From NCBI GenBank assembly GCA_023440945.1, contig JAEZRL010000239.1:1-19554 (forward strand): DNA of 19,554 nt. The letters are read 5' to 3'. Position 1 is the stretch's first letter. Each line of letters starts with the position of its first letter. The notes under the pieces are model-generated. The model had not been told where the DNA came from. It made no database searches and saw nothing but the letters and a program-made list of their open reading frames with translations. Both the position numbers and the translations under genes were made by a program. This stretch comes from Bacteroidota bacterium. Lineage in GTDB: Bacteria; Bacteroidota; Bacteroidia; Chitinophagales; Chitinophagaceae. Below, piece after piece: positions 7,296 through 15,106 of the stretch.

Positions 7296-8795
7296 TTATC
7301 TACGGCTATAGTTAGGTGCTTCTTTTGTTATTTCTATATCGTGTGCATGGCTTTCGCGCATGCCTGCATTGGTTATCTGTATAAAAGTAGCCTGTTGTAG
7401 CTCACTTATATTTTTGGCACCGCAATAACCCATTCCAGCACGCAAGCCACCAACATACTGTGCCACCACTTCGTTGAGGTTGCCTTTATAAGCTACACGA
7501 CCTTCGATACCTTCAGGAACCAGTTTCTTAATATCGTCTTCAACATCCTGGAAATAACGATCACTACTTCCCTGTTGCATAGCGCCAATACTGCCCATGC
7601 CCCGATATTCTTTAAACTTACGGCCTTCATAAATAACAGTGCTTCCGGGACTTTCTTCTACGCCGGCAAAAACACTCCCCATCATTACCACGTTTGCACC
7701 CGCAGCCAGGGCTTTAACCATATCGCCGGTATAACGAATGCCCCCATCTGCCACAACGGAAACACCTGTATCTTTTAAAGCGGAAGCAGCTTCCATAATG
7801 GCTGTAAGTTGTGGAACGCCTGCACCTGCAACAATTCGGGTGGTACAGATAGAACCAGGGCCAATTCCAACTTTCACTGCATCCGCTCCTGCCTCGGCTA
7901 ATGCTTTTGTACCTCCTGCCGTACCCACATTACCTGCTATGACTGAAAGATTCTTAAAACTACTTTTTAAAGATTTCAATGCTTCAATTACACCTTTTGT
8001 ATGACCATGCGCACTATCTAAACCAACTACATCCACGCCTACCTGTTGCAAAGCAGAAGCTCTGTCTAAAAGGTCTTTGGTGATGCCAAGCGCTGCGCCA
8101 ACAAGTAAACGTCCGAAGGCATCTTTTACTGCATTAGGATAATTGCGTATTTGTAAAATATCCCGGTAGGTAATCAACCCCACCAATTTTCCTTCCCGTG
8201 TTACGACAGGTAATTTTTCAATTTTATACTGATGGAGAATCGTTTCAGCTTTTTTAAGATCCGTTCCTTCCGGTGCCGTAACAAGATTTTCTTTAGTCAT
8301 CACTTCGCTTACGCTTCTTTTTTTATCTACTTCAAAACGAAGATCCCGGTTGGTGAGAATGCCCACAAGGTTATCATTATGGTCAACGATAGGAATGCCG
8401 CCAATCTTGTTTTCTTTCATTAAACGCATGGCATCGCCGATTGTCGCATCATCATGTAAGGTGATGGGGTCTAAAATCAAACCGCTTTCACTTCTTTTTA
8501 CTTTGCGTACTTGCTCAGCCTGTTTTTCTATCGTCATGTTCTTGTGCAGAAAACCAAGTCCCCCTTCTCTTGCCAAAGCCATTGCAAGATTTGCTTCTGT
8601 AACGGTGTCCATTGCTGCGGAAAGCATTGGAACATTTAGGGTTATTTGTTTTGTTAACTGAGACTGAATATTTACTTCTCTTGGCAGCACCTGGCTGTAA
8701 GCAGGCATAAGTAAAACATCATCGAATGTTAAACCCTGACCAAAAAATCTTGAAGAATAAAGGGATCCCGAGGAGGAATTATTTAGTATTGCCAT
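7296..8795 (-). CDS. guaB: Inosine-5'-monophosphate dehydrogenase
   Basis: IMP dehydrogenase oxidises IMP to XMP with NAD+, the committed step of guanine nucleotide synthesis, in the cytoplasm. The 499-residue protein is full length. It opens with 'GLTFDDVLLMPAYSQVLP', then 'SAAMDTVTEANLA'. Two CBS regulatory domains lie at about residues 108-220. The catalytic loop 'GIGPGSICTTR' places the nucleophilic cysteine at Cys317. 'VVADGGIRYTGD', 'YRGMGSIGAM' and the flap arginine-tyrosine in 'GSSDRYF' complete the active site. ATG 8795 is chosen over an in-frame TTG at 8801 because that TTG lies inside the -7 promoter box (TATCTTTG, 8806-8799). The gene appears to stand alone, with the upstream lipoprotein's terminator behind it. 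Its promoter abuts the start codon, which predicts a leaderless or nearly leaderless mRNA. Confidence 0.98.
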   Translation of the reverse strand: MAILNNSSSGSLYSSRFFGQGLTFDDVLLMPAYSQVLPREVNIQSQLTKQITLNVPMLSAAMDTVTEANLAMALAREGGLGFLHKNMTIEKQAEQVRKVKRSESGLILDPITLHDDATIGDAMRLMKENKIGGIPIVDHNDNLVGILTNRDLRFEVDKKRSVSEVMTKENLVTAPEGTDLKKAETILHQYKIEKLPVVTREGKLVGLITYRDILQIRNYPNAVKDAFGRLLVGAALGITKDLLDRASALQQVGVDVVGLDSAHGHTKGVIEALKSLKSSFKNLSVIAGNVGTAGGTKALAEAGADAVKVGIGPGSICTTRIVAGAGVPQLTAIMEAASALKDTGVSVVADGGIRYTGDMVKALAAGANVVMMGSVFAGVEESPGSTVIYEGRKFKEYRGMGSIGAMQQGSSDRYFQDVEDDIKKLVPEGIEGRVAYKGNLNEVVAQYVGGLRAGMGYCGAKNISELQQATFIQITNAGMRESHAHDIEITKEAPNYSRR

Positions 8796-8798
8796 GTG

Positions 8799-8831
8799 CA
8801 AAGATATAGCCTCAAGGAAATACCAAGCAAA
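8799..8831 (-). promoter_or_regulatory. Bacteroidota-type promoter of guaB, abutting the ATG
   Basis: On the - strand, TTTG (8831-8828), a 21-base spacer and TATCTTTG (8806-8799) match the TTTG / TAnnTTTG consensus exactly. Only three bases separate the -7 box from the ATG at 8795. Transcription in this phylum usually begins several bases after the box, so the message would begin at or very near the start codon. Confidence 0.75.
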
Positions 8832-8855
8832 TTTTGATTTTGTTAAAAAGGGGAG

Positions 8856-8882
8856 GAAATAAAAAAACCGGGAAGATCCCGG
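8856..8882 (-). terminator. Intrinsic terminator of the DUF4397 lipoprotein gene
   Basis: On the - strand, a 6-bp GC-rich stem (arms CCGGGA 8868-8873 and TCCCGG 8877-8882 on the + strand, 3-base loop) is followed by seven T's and TATTTCC. It lies about 25 bases past the lipoprotein stop and just upstream of the guaB promoter, so guaB is transcribed independently. Confidence 0.85.
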
Positions 8883-8907
8883 CTTTATACACGATAGTAT
8901 TTAATTA

Positions 8908-9603
8908 TTATGAATGTCTTATATTACCAAGGCTTAATGCTTTTTCGGATGTGCCACTTACAAAACCTTTCAAAAAGATGGTATAAGTTCCACCTCCTTC
9001 TAATGTGTATAAAGTAGGCCCTGCGATGATACTGGATGTTCCGGCTTCTTTAATTATGAGATTATAATTACCCGCTTTTAATTCAATGAATTTTTTGTTA
9101 TCAGGACTTAGATCCTGGTCGTTGAAATTGCGATTGGCGAATAAAATATCGCCATCTTTTACAGCGAGATCGATGGCTGAAGAATTAGGGGAGAAGTTTA
9201 AAAATCGTATTTTGACAGAGTCCGCAGAAACGCTTGTTAATTCATCTTTCAAAAAGGCAACTTTCATTTTCTTCGCAGAGTCAATTAAAAAAGCAGAATA
9301 ATATTTACCTTCTTCAGGCGAAACACTTACATCTGCAAAAGTTGTTGATCCTGTTGCATCAGTAACCTGAAGTTTTGATGTTCCTGCAGGCACTTGGGCG
9401 TAAGGTGTGTATTTGCTATAAGGCATGCCGCCTGCTATAGAAATATCTCCGTATGTAATATTTACAGCAGGAGCATCGGGGGAAAGTGTTCCAAAAAGTA
9501 TAGCGCTTGAAGGAGCCGAAGGAGTATCGTTACCTCCAACATTGCAACCGGCAAAGCCAAGTACTAAAATGATAAAGCAGGGAATCGTAAATAGTTTTTT
9601 CAT
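8908..9603 (-). CDS. DUF4397-domain lipoprotein
   Basis: This 231-residue protein has a lipoprotein signal: MKKLFTIPCFIILVLGFAGC, with a FAGC lipobox and the lipidated cysteine at residue 20. The mature part consists of two related beta-rich segments typical of DUF4397. The first, 'FGTLSPDAPAVNITYGD' at about residues 37-53, leads to 'VPAGTSKLQVTD'. The second, 'IRFLNFSPNSSAIDLAV' at about 132-148, leads to 'LKAGNYNLIIKEAGT'. DUF4397 proteins are envelope-anchored with no defined biochemical role; the fold is thought to be immunoglobulin-like. It ends with its own terminator and starts 123 bases downstream of the T9SS gene's stop, with no clear consensus promoter in that gap, so it may have a separate weak promoter or be read through from the cluster upstream. 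Confidence 0.88.
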   Translation of the reverse strand: MKKLFTIPCFIILVLGFAGCNVGGNDTPSAPSSAILFGTLSPDAPAVNITYGDISIAGGMPYSKYTPYAQVPAGTSKLQVTDATGSTTFADVSVSPEEGKYYSAFLIDSAKKMKVAFLKDELTSVSADSVKIRFLNFSPNSSAIDLAVKDGDILFANRNFNDQDLSPDNKKFIELKAGNYNLIIKEAGTSSIIAGPTLYTLEGGGTYTIFLKGFVSGTSEKALSLGNIRHS

Positions 9604-9726
9604 TTGTTCTCAAAATTTTGTTGATAACGCAAAATGCTCTTTTTTATTTGCGTTGCTTGAAAGAATTAGAAGATGTTGTTGAAAAGCTTTACCAATACCA
9701 GATAATATAGCTACAAAAAATGCTGC

Positions 9727-11322
9727 CTATCTTATCAAAACTAAAACTCCTTTGAATGTTTTTAAAATCCCTTGTGTAGTTTTATAACGTAGAAAGTAAA
9801 TATAAGCCCCGGGCAGCATTTTTTCATTAGCATAATTTCCATCCCATCCTTTATTCGCCTCGTTACTTGAAAATAATTTTCTACCCCACCTGTTGTAAAT
9901 GCTAAGATTATATGCAGAATAAGTGCAACCAGGTTTTATCATGAATAAATCATTTAATCCATCATCATTTGGCGTGAAGGCACCCGGTATATAAGGATTA
10001 CAATCTTTACAATTTTGTTCACTTACTTTAACGCTGAAATTTCTTTCGCATCCATACCTGTCTTTTGCTGATATATTATACAAGCCCTGCTTTTCTATTG
10101 TTACACTGGTTTTTCCAACTCCATTAACAGTATAAGTAATTCCTTCGAAGGAAGGAGCAAGTGTTAGCGTGTTATTATTGCAAAAAAAAGTGTCGGCAGG
10201 AATATGTATTTGGGTAAGATTACTTGAGGTTATTAAAAATGGCTCGGAAATAATGCAGCTTGTATCTGTAGAAATTAAAACATTGTAATAGCTTTTCCCT
10301 GTAGTATCTGTTATTCCATAAGTATTGCCAGTAGCACCTTTTATTGCAATGCTGTCTTTATACCATTGATAGGAAACATTTGCCATTTTAGGTGCTTTTA
10401 ACACAGGGTAGCCATTGCAATTGTTGACGTTGACTGTTTGAATATATTGAAAAGGAAAATCTTTCGTTGGCAATAAATGAACATCATCCAAATAATAAAG
10501 ATGGTAGTCCATATAAGTTGTACTGTCCGCAAGGTCAATTATGGGAGGAAGCTTTGTGCAATCAACACCTATTTCTATTACATTAATATCATAAGGAATA
10601 GTAAGTCTTATTTTACTCGCTACCCATTGTGCTTTTGTATAAACAGTGGTTTTGCCAAGCAATACCCAACCCTCATAATTTACCGGACATCCATTACCAA
10701 AACCATTAATATTTCCAAAAGGCACTGCTTTGCAATCCCTGTTACCAAAAACGGCCACTGTAAAAGGAAATAATTTTCCGGTTGGGTTATCCCAGGAGCG
10801 AAATCTTCCTGCATAAAAACTCAACGTATAATCTTCTCCTGGTTTAAGCGGTGTTTGCAAGCACTGCCCTATATAACCTTTGGGAAATTCATTTTCAGAA
10901 ATTGATGCATCCGTAAAAGTAGAATTCAGAATGGAAACAAAAGCTTTTCCATCCGGTAAAGGAAGTGCAGGCGGCATAAACCGCATTACCTGTTGTGAAT
11001 CGTAACTGCAATTAAGATTGTGATAAAAATCTGCTTCATTGATATGTGTAAAAGTTCCGTATTGCCAGTAAGAAACATTGTTGAAATCTTTATCGTAAGT
11101 ATAAGAAGGACAATGATCATACGATTCGAATGAACCATTTTGAAGAATATTTCCGTTTACTGTAAAACGGCATTGACAAAGCGGATCCTTCAAATCTATT
11201 AGGCCATCACCATCATCATCTATTCCATTATTACAAATTTCCTGTGCATTGCCCTCGAAATATAAAAGAATAAAAAAGCAGCACAACAGATTTTTGTATA
11301 AATATCCGGGTGAGTACAGCAT
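9727..11322 (-). CDS. Secreted protein with T9SS type B (gliding-motility C-terminal) sorting domain
   Basis: This 531-residue exported protein starts with a signal peptide (MLYSPGYLYKNLLCCFFILLYFEGNA, cleavage before Gln). The mature N-terminus, 'EICNNGIDDDGDGLIDLKDP', contains an Asp-rich calcium-binding-like repeat. Residues about 50-290 are Cys- and aromatic-rich and begin 'ILQNGSFESYDHCPS', resembling the carbohydrate-binding-like folds that open with a 'NGSFE' strand; this is tentative. An Ig-like segment follows ('YQWYKDSIAIKGATGNTY'). The last ~90 residues, 'IPGAFTPNDDGLNDLFMI', 'LSIYNRWGRKLFSS', 'GWDGNYANEKMLPGAYIY' and 'FKGVLVLIR', are the gliding-motility-associated C-terminal domain that directs proteins through the type IX system to the cell surface or medium. 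ATG 11322 is preferred to the in-frame TTG 11331. It lies 75 bases after the MG2/plug gene with no terminator between them, so it probably belongs to that operon. Confidence 0.9.
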   Translation of the reverse strand: MLYSPGYLYKNLLCCFFILLYFEGNAQEICNNGIDDDGDGLIDLKDPLCQCRFTVNGNILQNGSFESYDHCPSYTYDKDFNNVSYWQYGTFTHINEADFYHNLNCSYDSQQVMRFMPPALPLPDGKAFVSILNSTFTDASISENEFPKGYIGQCLQTPLKPGEDYTLSFYAGRFRSWDNPTGKLFPFTVAVFGNRDCKAVPFGNINGFGNGCPVNYEGWVLLGKTTVYTKAQWVASKIRLTIPYDINVIEIGVDCTKLPPIIDLADSTTYMDYHLYYLDDVHLLPTKDFPFQYIQTVNVNNCNGYPVLKAPKMANVSYQWYKDSIAIKGATGNTYGITDTTGKSYYNVLISTDTSCIISEPFLITSSNLTQIHIPADTFFCNNNTLTLAPSFEGITYTVNGVGKTSVTIEKQGLYNISAKDRYGCERNFSVKVSEQNCKDCNPYIPGAFTPNDDGLNDLFMIKPGCTYSAYNLSIYNRWGRKLFSSNEANKGWDGNYANEKMLPGAYIYFLRYKTTQGILKTFKGVLVLIR

Positions 11323-11397
11323 AATAGTCAACTAAAGATTCGCAATTTTTTACTTAAGTTGATTTCATTTTCCTCAAGAGCAAATAGCCTTGTTGCA

Positions 11398-13827
11398 CTA
11401 TTTTTTTACTTCGAACTTCATTACTGAACTGCCCGGTAAGCCATTACTGCTGATTCCCTGTACAACCACTTCATATTCTCCTGGTAAGTCTGAAGTGTAA
11501 AAACTTATCGTTCTTTTTTCATTTTGAGTAATGCTTATATCCGGCGACCAGTATAAAACATTTCTAAAATCCGGCAAGTGACTGTTTTGCTGCTCTTCTT
11601 CATAAACGGGTGAATAAAATTCACGTTCCAGTTGCAACCCTTCATAATCAACTATCACAGCATTGGGGTCAAGTTCATAATTACCAAGATCCCCGTTGTA
11701 AGTTTTCCAGTTAAGTATTCCATCAAAAACGGATGTGCCATAGAAATATTTCCGGTTTACTACTTCAAGGCTTTTTAATTTCAATGGATCAAAAGCCATA
11801 AACTTATTAAAGTTTGTGATCGGTACTGCATCAAGCAAAAGCAACGGATCATTCTGAAACATCACTTCACGACTTTTGTCAAAAACAGGCAAATGATACT
11901 GGTTGTTTCTTCGTGTAACATTTACCATTGATACATATTCACGCAATACTTCTTCGATCGTATTGAAACGGGTATAGTCATCTAAATAATATTTTGTATC
12001 AGGCGTTAAATAAAAAGCGGTTGTATCGCTTATAGGTTGATAAAAACGTTTGAGTTTTGCAGAGTTATAAATATTTTGTACCTGCATACTAATGCTATGC
12101 TCTAATAATGTGTTTGGATTATCTGCAGGTAAATTAAATGTGGGAAGTGAAACAGAGGAATAAGCATTGCTGAAAGGATCGTTTATAGTGATCTTATAAC
12201 GATTATCTTTTATCTCTTTTGGCTGAACAATAATTTCAGATGAACCATAAAAATCTTCTATCTCAAATTTTATATTGCCTTTATCGTCACTTGTTGAAGG
12301 AATAAATTGTGTTTTTAATCCAGGAACAGAAAGATAAGTTTCTATATTTTTTGCTTCTTCGCGTGTTGCTGCTTCTGTTATTTTACCGGTAATAATATGA
12401 CCGTTGTACTCAGGAACAAAAGCAAACAATGGCTTTGTTTGATGAAGAATATTTTCCCACTTAAACCTTCTCCATCCATTGGTAAGCAAAAGATTTTCTA
12501 AATCATCTTCTTCTCCTTCTTCAGTGAAATAAGAAGAAGCATTATCAATAAACCCGTGAAGTTCGGAAGTGAGATATAAATAAGAAGTAATAAAATTGTT
12601 GCCCGGATGCTGCAGCGAATCGAGACGATATACCGACATGGAAAGATTTGCTGAATCGTTTGCAGAAAGCCCCTCGACGGAAACGGCTATTTCTACTTTC
12701 TTGCGTTCTTTATATTCGCTTTTATCAGTGGTTAAGATCAACTGAATATTATCCACAGGTTTTTTGAAAAACAACCTTTCGCACATCGGCTGTCGATGAC
12801 TATTGAAGATTGTAATGTGCGAAATACCATCAGGCAATTGTTTTTTGCTGAAAGTAAAAATGGCATTACCATTCTGCAGCGTTTTTTGTTCTGCCAGTTT
12901 AATAACAGACGCGTTATTTACCAGGAGATAAACTGTATTTTCTACCGGAATATTTGATTGAACATTTACTTTAACGTTATTATCATCTGAAGAAACACTC
13001 ATAACCATTCCTGATGGATATACCGTTGGCAATTCTTTTGTTATGGTTTTATTATTCGTCGTTTGTATATACGCTTTATAAGAATGGCCGGTTAAGGGCG
13101 TGAATAAAAAGCTACCTGTTCCATTCTGAAGTGTGTTGAATCTTGCTACGATATTTGTACCATCTGTAACATAACCTGCAGCATTAATGCCTTTGCCTTT
13201 TTGATCAGTTATTTTAAAAGCTACTTTGCTTTGAAGTCCCGTCACCAGATTTCCTCCTTCAGGAAAAAATTCAATCGTATATTTTTCGTCAAAAGTCCTT
13301 GCCTTCGGTGAAGCTATTTTCTGCACATTTACGATCGTTACCGGTTTTTCAAAAAAATAATCTGCTCCTGCATTCTTCATCCAGTTGGTGTAAGCTCTTA
13401 AAATATAATTTCCGGAATTAAGTGTAAGTGGTAAATAAAATGATCCTTTCGCAGTTCCTTTATCGATTGCAATTTTCGCCTGTAATACAGCTTTATTTGT
13501 TGAATCAATAATTTCAACGTAAGCAATTTTACTCAAATCTGAAAGCTTATGCGAAGCATCATCTGTTACATACAATTTGAACCATAACAGTTCTCCCGCC
13601 AGGTAAAAATCCTTATCCGTATGCGCAAATATTTTTTCATTAAACATTTGCTGCGAATATTGATCGAAAGACGTTTCTATCGCCTTTAAATTATCCTGGC
13701 CAAATGCATTAAAACCAATAAATAATCCCCATACAAACAAAAGTGGTTTTGTAGCATTTCTAATTTTTTTCCAATCAAGAATATCATTCATTTCGATATG
13801 AATTGCTAAGTTATTTTTATAGATCAT
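11398..13827 (-). CDS. Exported MG2-domain protein with a barrel-less TonB-receptor plug-like domain
   Basis: This 809-residue protein begins with a long signal region (hydrophobic core 'LLFVWGLFIGF', ending before Gln44). Residues from about 60 carry 'EKIFAHTDKDFYLAGELLWF', the hallmark of the MG2 (alpha-2-macroglobulin-type) domain. The middle is a string of beta-sandwich segments (for example 'EFFPEGGNLVTGLQSKVAF'). Residues about 613-712 look like a TBDR plug: 'RFNTIEEVLREYVS', 'DPLLLLDAVPI', 'DPLKLKSLEVVNRKYFYG', then 'FDGILNWKTY'. There is no 500-600 residue barrel after it, only ~100 residues ending 'YTSDLPGEYEVVVQGIS'. Domain calls come from family patterns, not a search. The function is unknown. 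ATG 13827 is chosen because it overlaps the DUF4249 stop in an ATGA junction, implying coupled translation; ATG 13791 would give a neater signal peptide and is a real alternative. No T9SS tail is visible. Confidence 0.85.
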   Translation of the reverse strand: MIYKNNLAIHIEMNDILDWKKIRNATKPLLFVWGLFIGFNAFGQDNLKAIETSFDQYSQQMFNEKIFAHTDKDFYLAGELLWFKLYVTDDASHKLSDLSKIAYVEIIDSTNKAVLQAKIAIDKGTAKGSFYLPLTLNSGNYILRAYTNWMKNAGADYFFEKPVTIVNVQKIASPKARTFDEKYTIEFFPEGGNLVTGLQSKVAFKITDQKGKGINAAGYVTDGTNIVARFNTLQNGTGSFLFTPLTGHSYKAYIQTTNNKTITKELPTVYPSGMVMSVSSDDNNVKVNVQSNIPVENTVYLLVNNASVIKLAEQKTLQNGNAIFTFSKKQLPDGISHITIFNSHRQPMCERLFFKKPVDNIQLILTTDKSEYKERKKVEIAVSVEGLSANDSANLSMSVYRLDSLQHPGNNFITSYLYLTSELHGFIDNASSYFTEEGEEDDLENLLLTNGWRRFKWENILHQTKPLFAFVPEYNGHIITGKITEAATREEAKNIETYLSVPGLKTQFIPSTSDDKGNIKFEIEDFYGSSEIIVQPKEIKDNRYKITINDPFSNAYSSVSLPTFNLPADNPNTLLEHSISMQVQNIYNSAKLKRFYQPISDTTAFYLTPDTKYYLDDYTRFNTIEEVLREYVSMVNVTRRNNQYHLPVFDKSREVMFQNDPLLLLDAVPITNFNKFMAFDPLKLKSLEVVNRKYFYGTSVFDGILNWKTYNGDLGNYELDPNAVIVDYEGLQLEREFYSPVYEEEQQNSHLPDFRNVLYWSPDISITQNEKRTISFYTSDLPGEYEVVVQGISSNGLPGSSVMKFEVKK

Positions 13828-14960
13828 GGCCAAAACGGAGGTCTTTTGTTTGTCCCTCTTAAAGTACAATCCATACAATGCTGGTCTGCCGCATAATAAG
13901 ATTTAATCTCCCTTCCTCTCATTTCTGCTATATGTGTAGGAATAAGACTGGGATTGTAATATTCGGGCTGATTTTCCAACTTTAGTTCAATGCAATCAAG
14001 TGATTTTTGCCAATTATCCAATTCGCTGTTATTGATGAATAACTTTGCAACCTTTTCTTCGGTTACATCAATAAAGCCAACAACAGGTTCGGCAGGATTG
14101 TTTACACAATGAATGTTTCCACCAAGCTCTGAAGGCTGCGGATCGAATATCGTTCCCAGTTGCTCCGTATTTTTTTTCAACTTTTGCTTAAACAGATATG
14201 CATCGCGACTTAATGCATATTGTTTTAATTCGATGTAATACAATACACTCAATTCGTATGATTGTGGTTCTATGTAACGTATAGGAATATAAACCCTGTC
14301 TTCACTTAGTTTTTCTGTAGAGGCTATTATAATCTTCGCAGAGTTTTGTGTTTTCCAGCATTTATAAATACTTGTATCAGCATTTGGAAGCGGGTAAATA
14401 CCAATTATTTGTCCGGTTACCGGTGCTCTTGAGTATTCAAGCGTTTTTATAAAAGTTGAATGAAATTCCCAGGTTTCTGAATATTTCCATTGATAATATT
14501 TAATGTTGTTTGACGGATCGTGTGAATTTACATAAATCTGCACCCCACCATTTTCCACTTTCCAGGTAATGCTGTCAACAGGTGGTGTTTGTTTTGTTGC
14601 TGTAAAATCAGATATATATTCTTTACCGTCATCCGTTTTTATATGAAGCCGGTATTTCAAAGAAGGGTTTAAATTCAAAATATCTGAAACATAATTTCCA
14701 CTGTCTTTTTCAAATAAAGGATAAGTAGCATTGTTTTCATCTTCTATGTTCACCTGCGCATTGTGTTCGTAAATTATTAAAACGGAATCTACCAGTTTCG
14801 TGGTTCGTGTAAGTGTTATGTTGGTTGCGCCATATCCGCAATTAATAAATCCTTCCACAACAAGATAACCGGTAGAAGGCGTATTTGCAGGGAGATTATA
14901 CACTTCTTTGCAGGTTGTAAACAATATAAATGTTGCAATTATCAGTATTGTTTTTCTCAT
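13824..14960 (-). CDS. DUF4249-domain lipoprotein
   Basis: This 378-residue protein carries a lipoprotein signal, MRKTILIIATFILFTTC, with the lipidated cysteine at residue 17. DUF4249 proteins are Bacteroidota lipoproteins typically found beside TonB-dependent receptors. The features seen are an early 'YLVVEGFINCGYGATNITLTRT' type strand pair, 'YRLHIKTDDGKEYISDF' (about 100-116), a long helix-rich middle, and the characteristic C-terminus with a Cys pair, 'HCMDCTLRGTNKRPPFW'. By analogy with SusD it may sit on the outer face of the partner receptor and help capture substrate; that is inference and has not been shown for this family as far as I know. Its stop overlaps the start of the MG2/plug gene (ATGA). 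The receptor gene upstream ends 146 bases earlier. Confidence 0.92.
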   Translation of the reverse strand: MRKTILIIATFILFTTCKEVYNLPANTPSTGYLVVEGFINCGYGATNITLTRTTKLVDSVLIIYEHNAQVNIEDENNATYPLFEKDSGNYVSDILNLNPSLKYRLHIKTDDGKEYISDFTATKQTPPVDSITWKVENGGVQIYVNSHDPSNNIKYYQWKYSETWEFHSTFIKTLEYSRAPVTGQIIGIYPLPNADTSIYKCWKTQNSAKIIIASTEKLSEDRVYIPIRYIEPQSYELSVLYYIELKQYALSRDAYLFKQKLKKNTEQLGTIFDPQPSELGGNIHCVNNPAEPVVGFIDVTEEKVAKLFINNSELDNWQKSLDCIELKLENQPEYYNPSLIPTHIAEMRGREIKSYYAADQHCMDCTLRGTNKRPPFWP

Positions 14961-15106
14961 TTATTCAAGGTTCAGTTCTCAGTATTTATTTTTTTGTTTC
15001 CCAGCTATAGTTCCGCTATTATGCTTTACTTGCGTCGCACTCTTGTACGTTTATCTTGTGCTTCAGCAAAAAGAAAAGCTTCATCTTCAACCTTCCTTCA
15101 TCTTTT
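14961..15106 (-). other. 146-base spacer between the receptor and DUF4249 genes
   Basis: No gene is supported. The spacer includes a 15-base sequence (15030-15044) found again at 2576-2590, and a small ATAG/CTAT palindrome at 15006-15018. No T-run terminator hairpin was seen on the - strand, so the operon probably continues through it. The spacer is much longer than the other gaps in this cluster (7 and -4), which suggests inserted repeat sequence. Confidence 0.4.

Noticed and set aside
8799..8801. TTG at 8801 as the guaB start
   Set aside because: It lies inside the TATCTTTG promoter box and adds only two residues; ATG 8795 is the sensible start.
11329..11331. TTG at 11331 as the start of the T9SS gene
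   Set aside because: An ATG three codons later gives a normal signal peptide.
13828..13878. N-terminal extension of the MG2/plug gene to 13878
   Set aside because: It would lie inside the DUF4249 coding end and place 60 residues ahead of the signal cleavage site.
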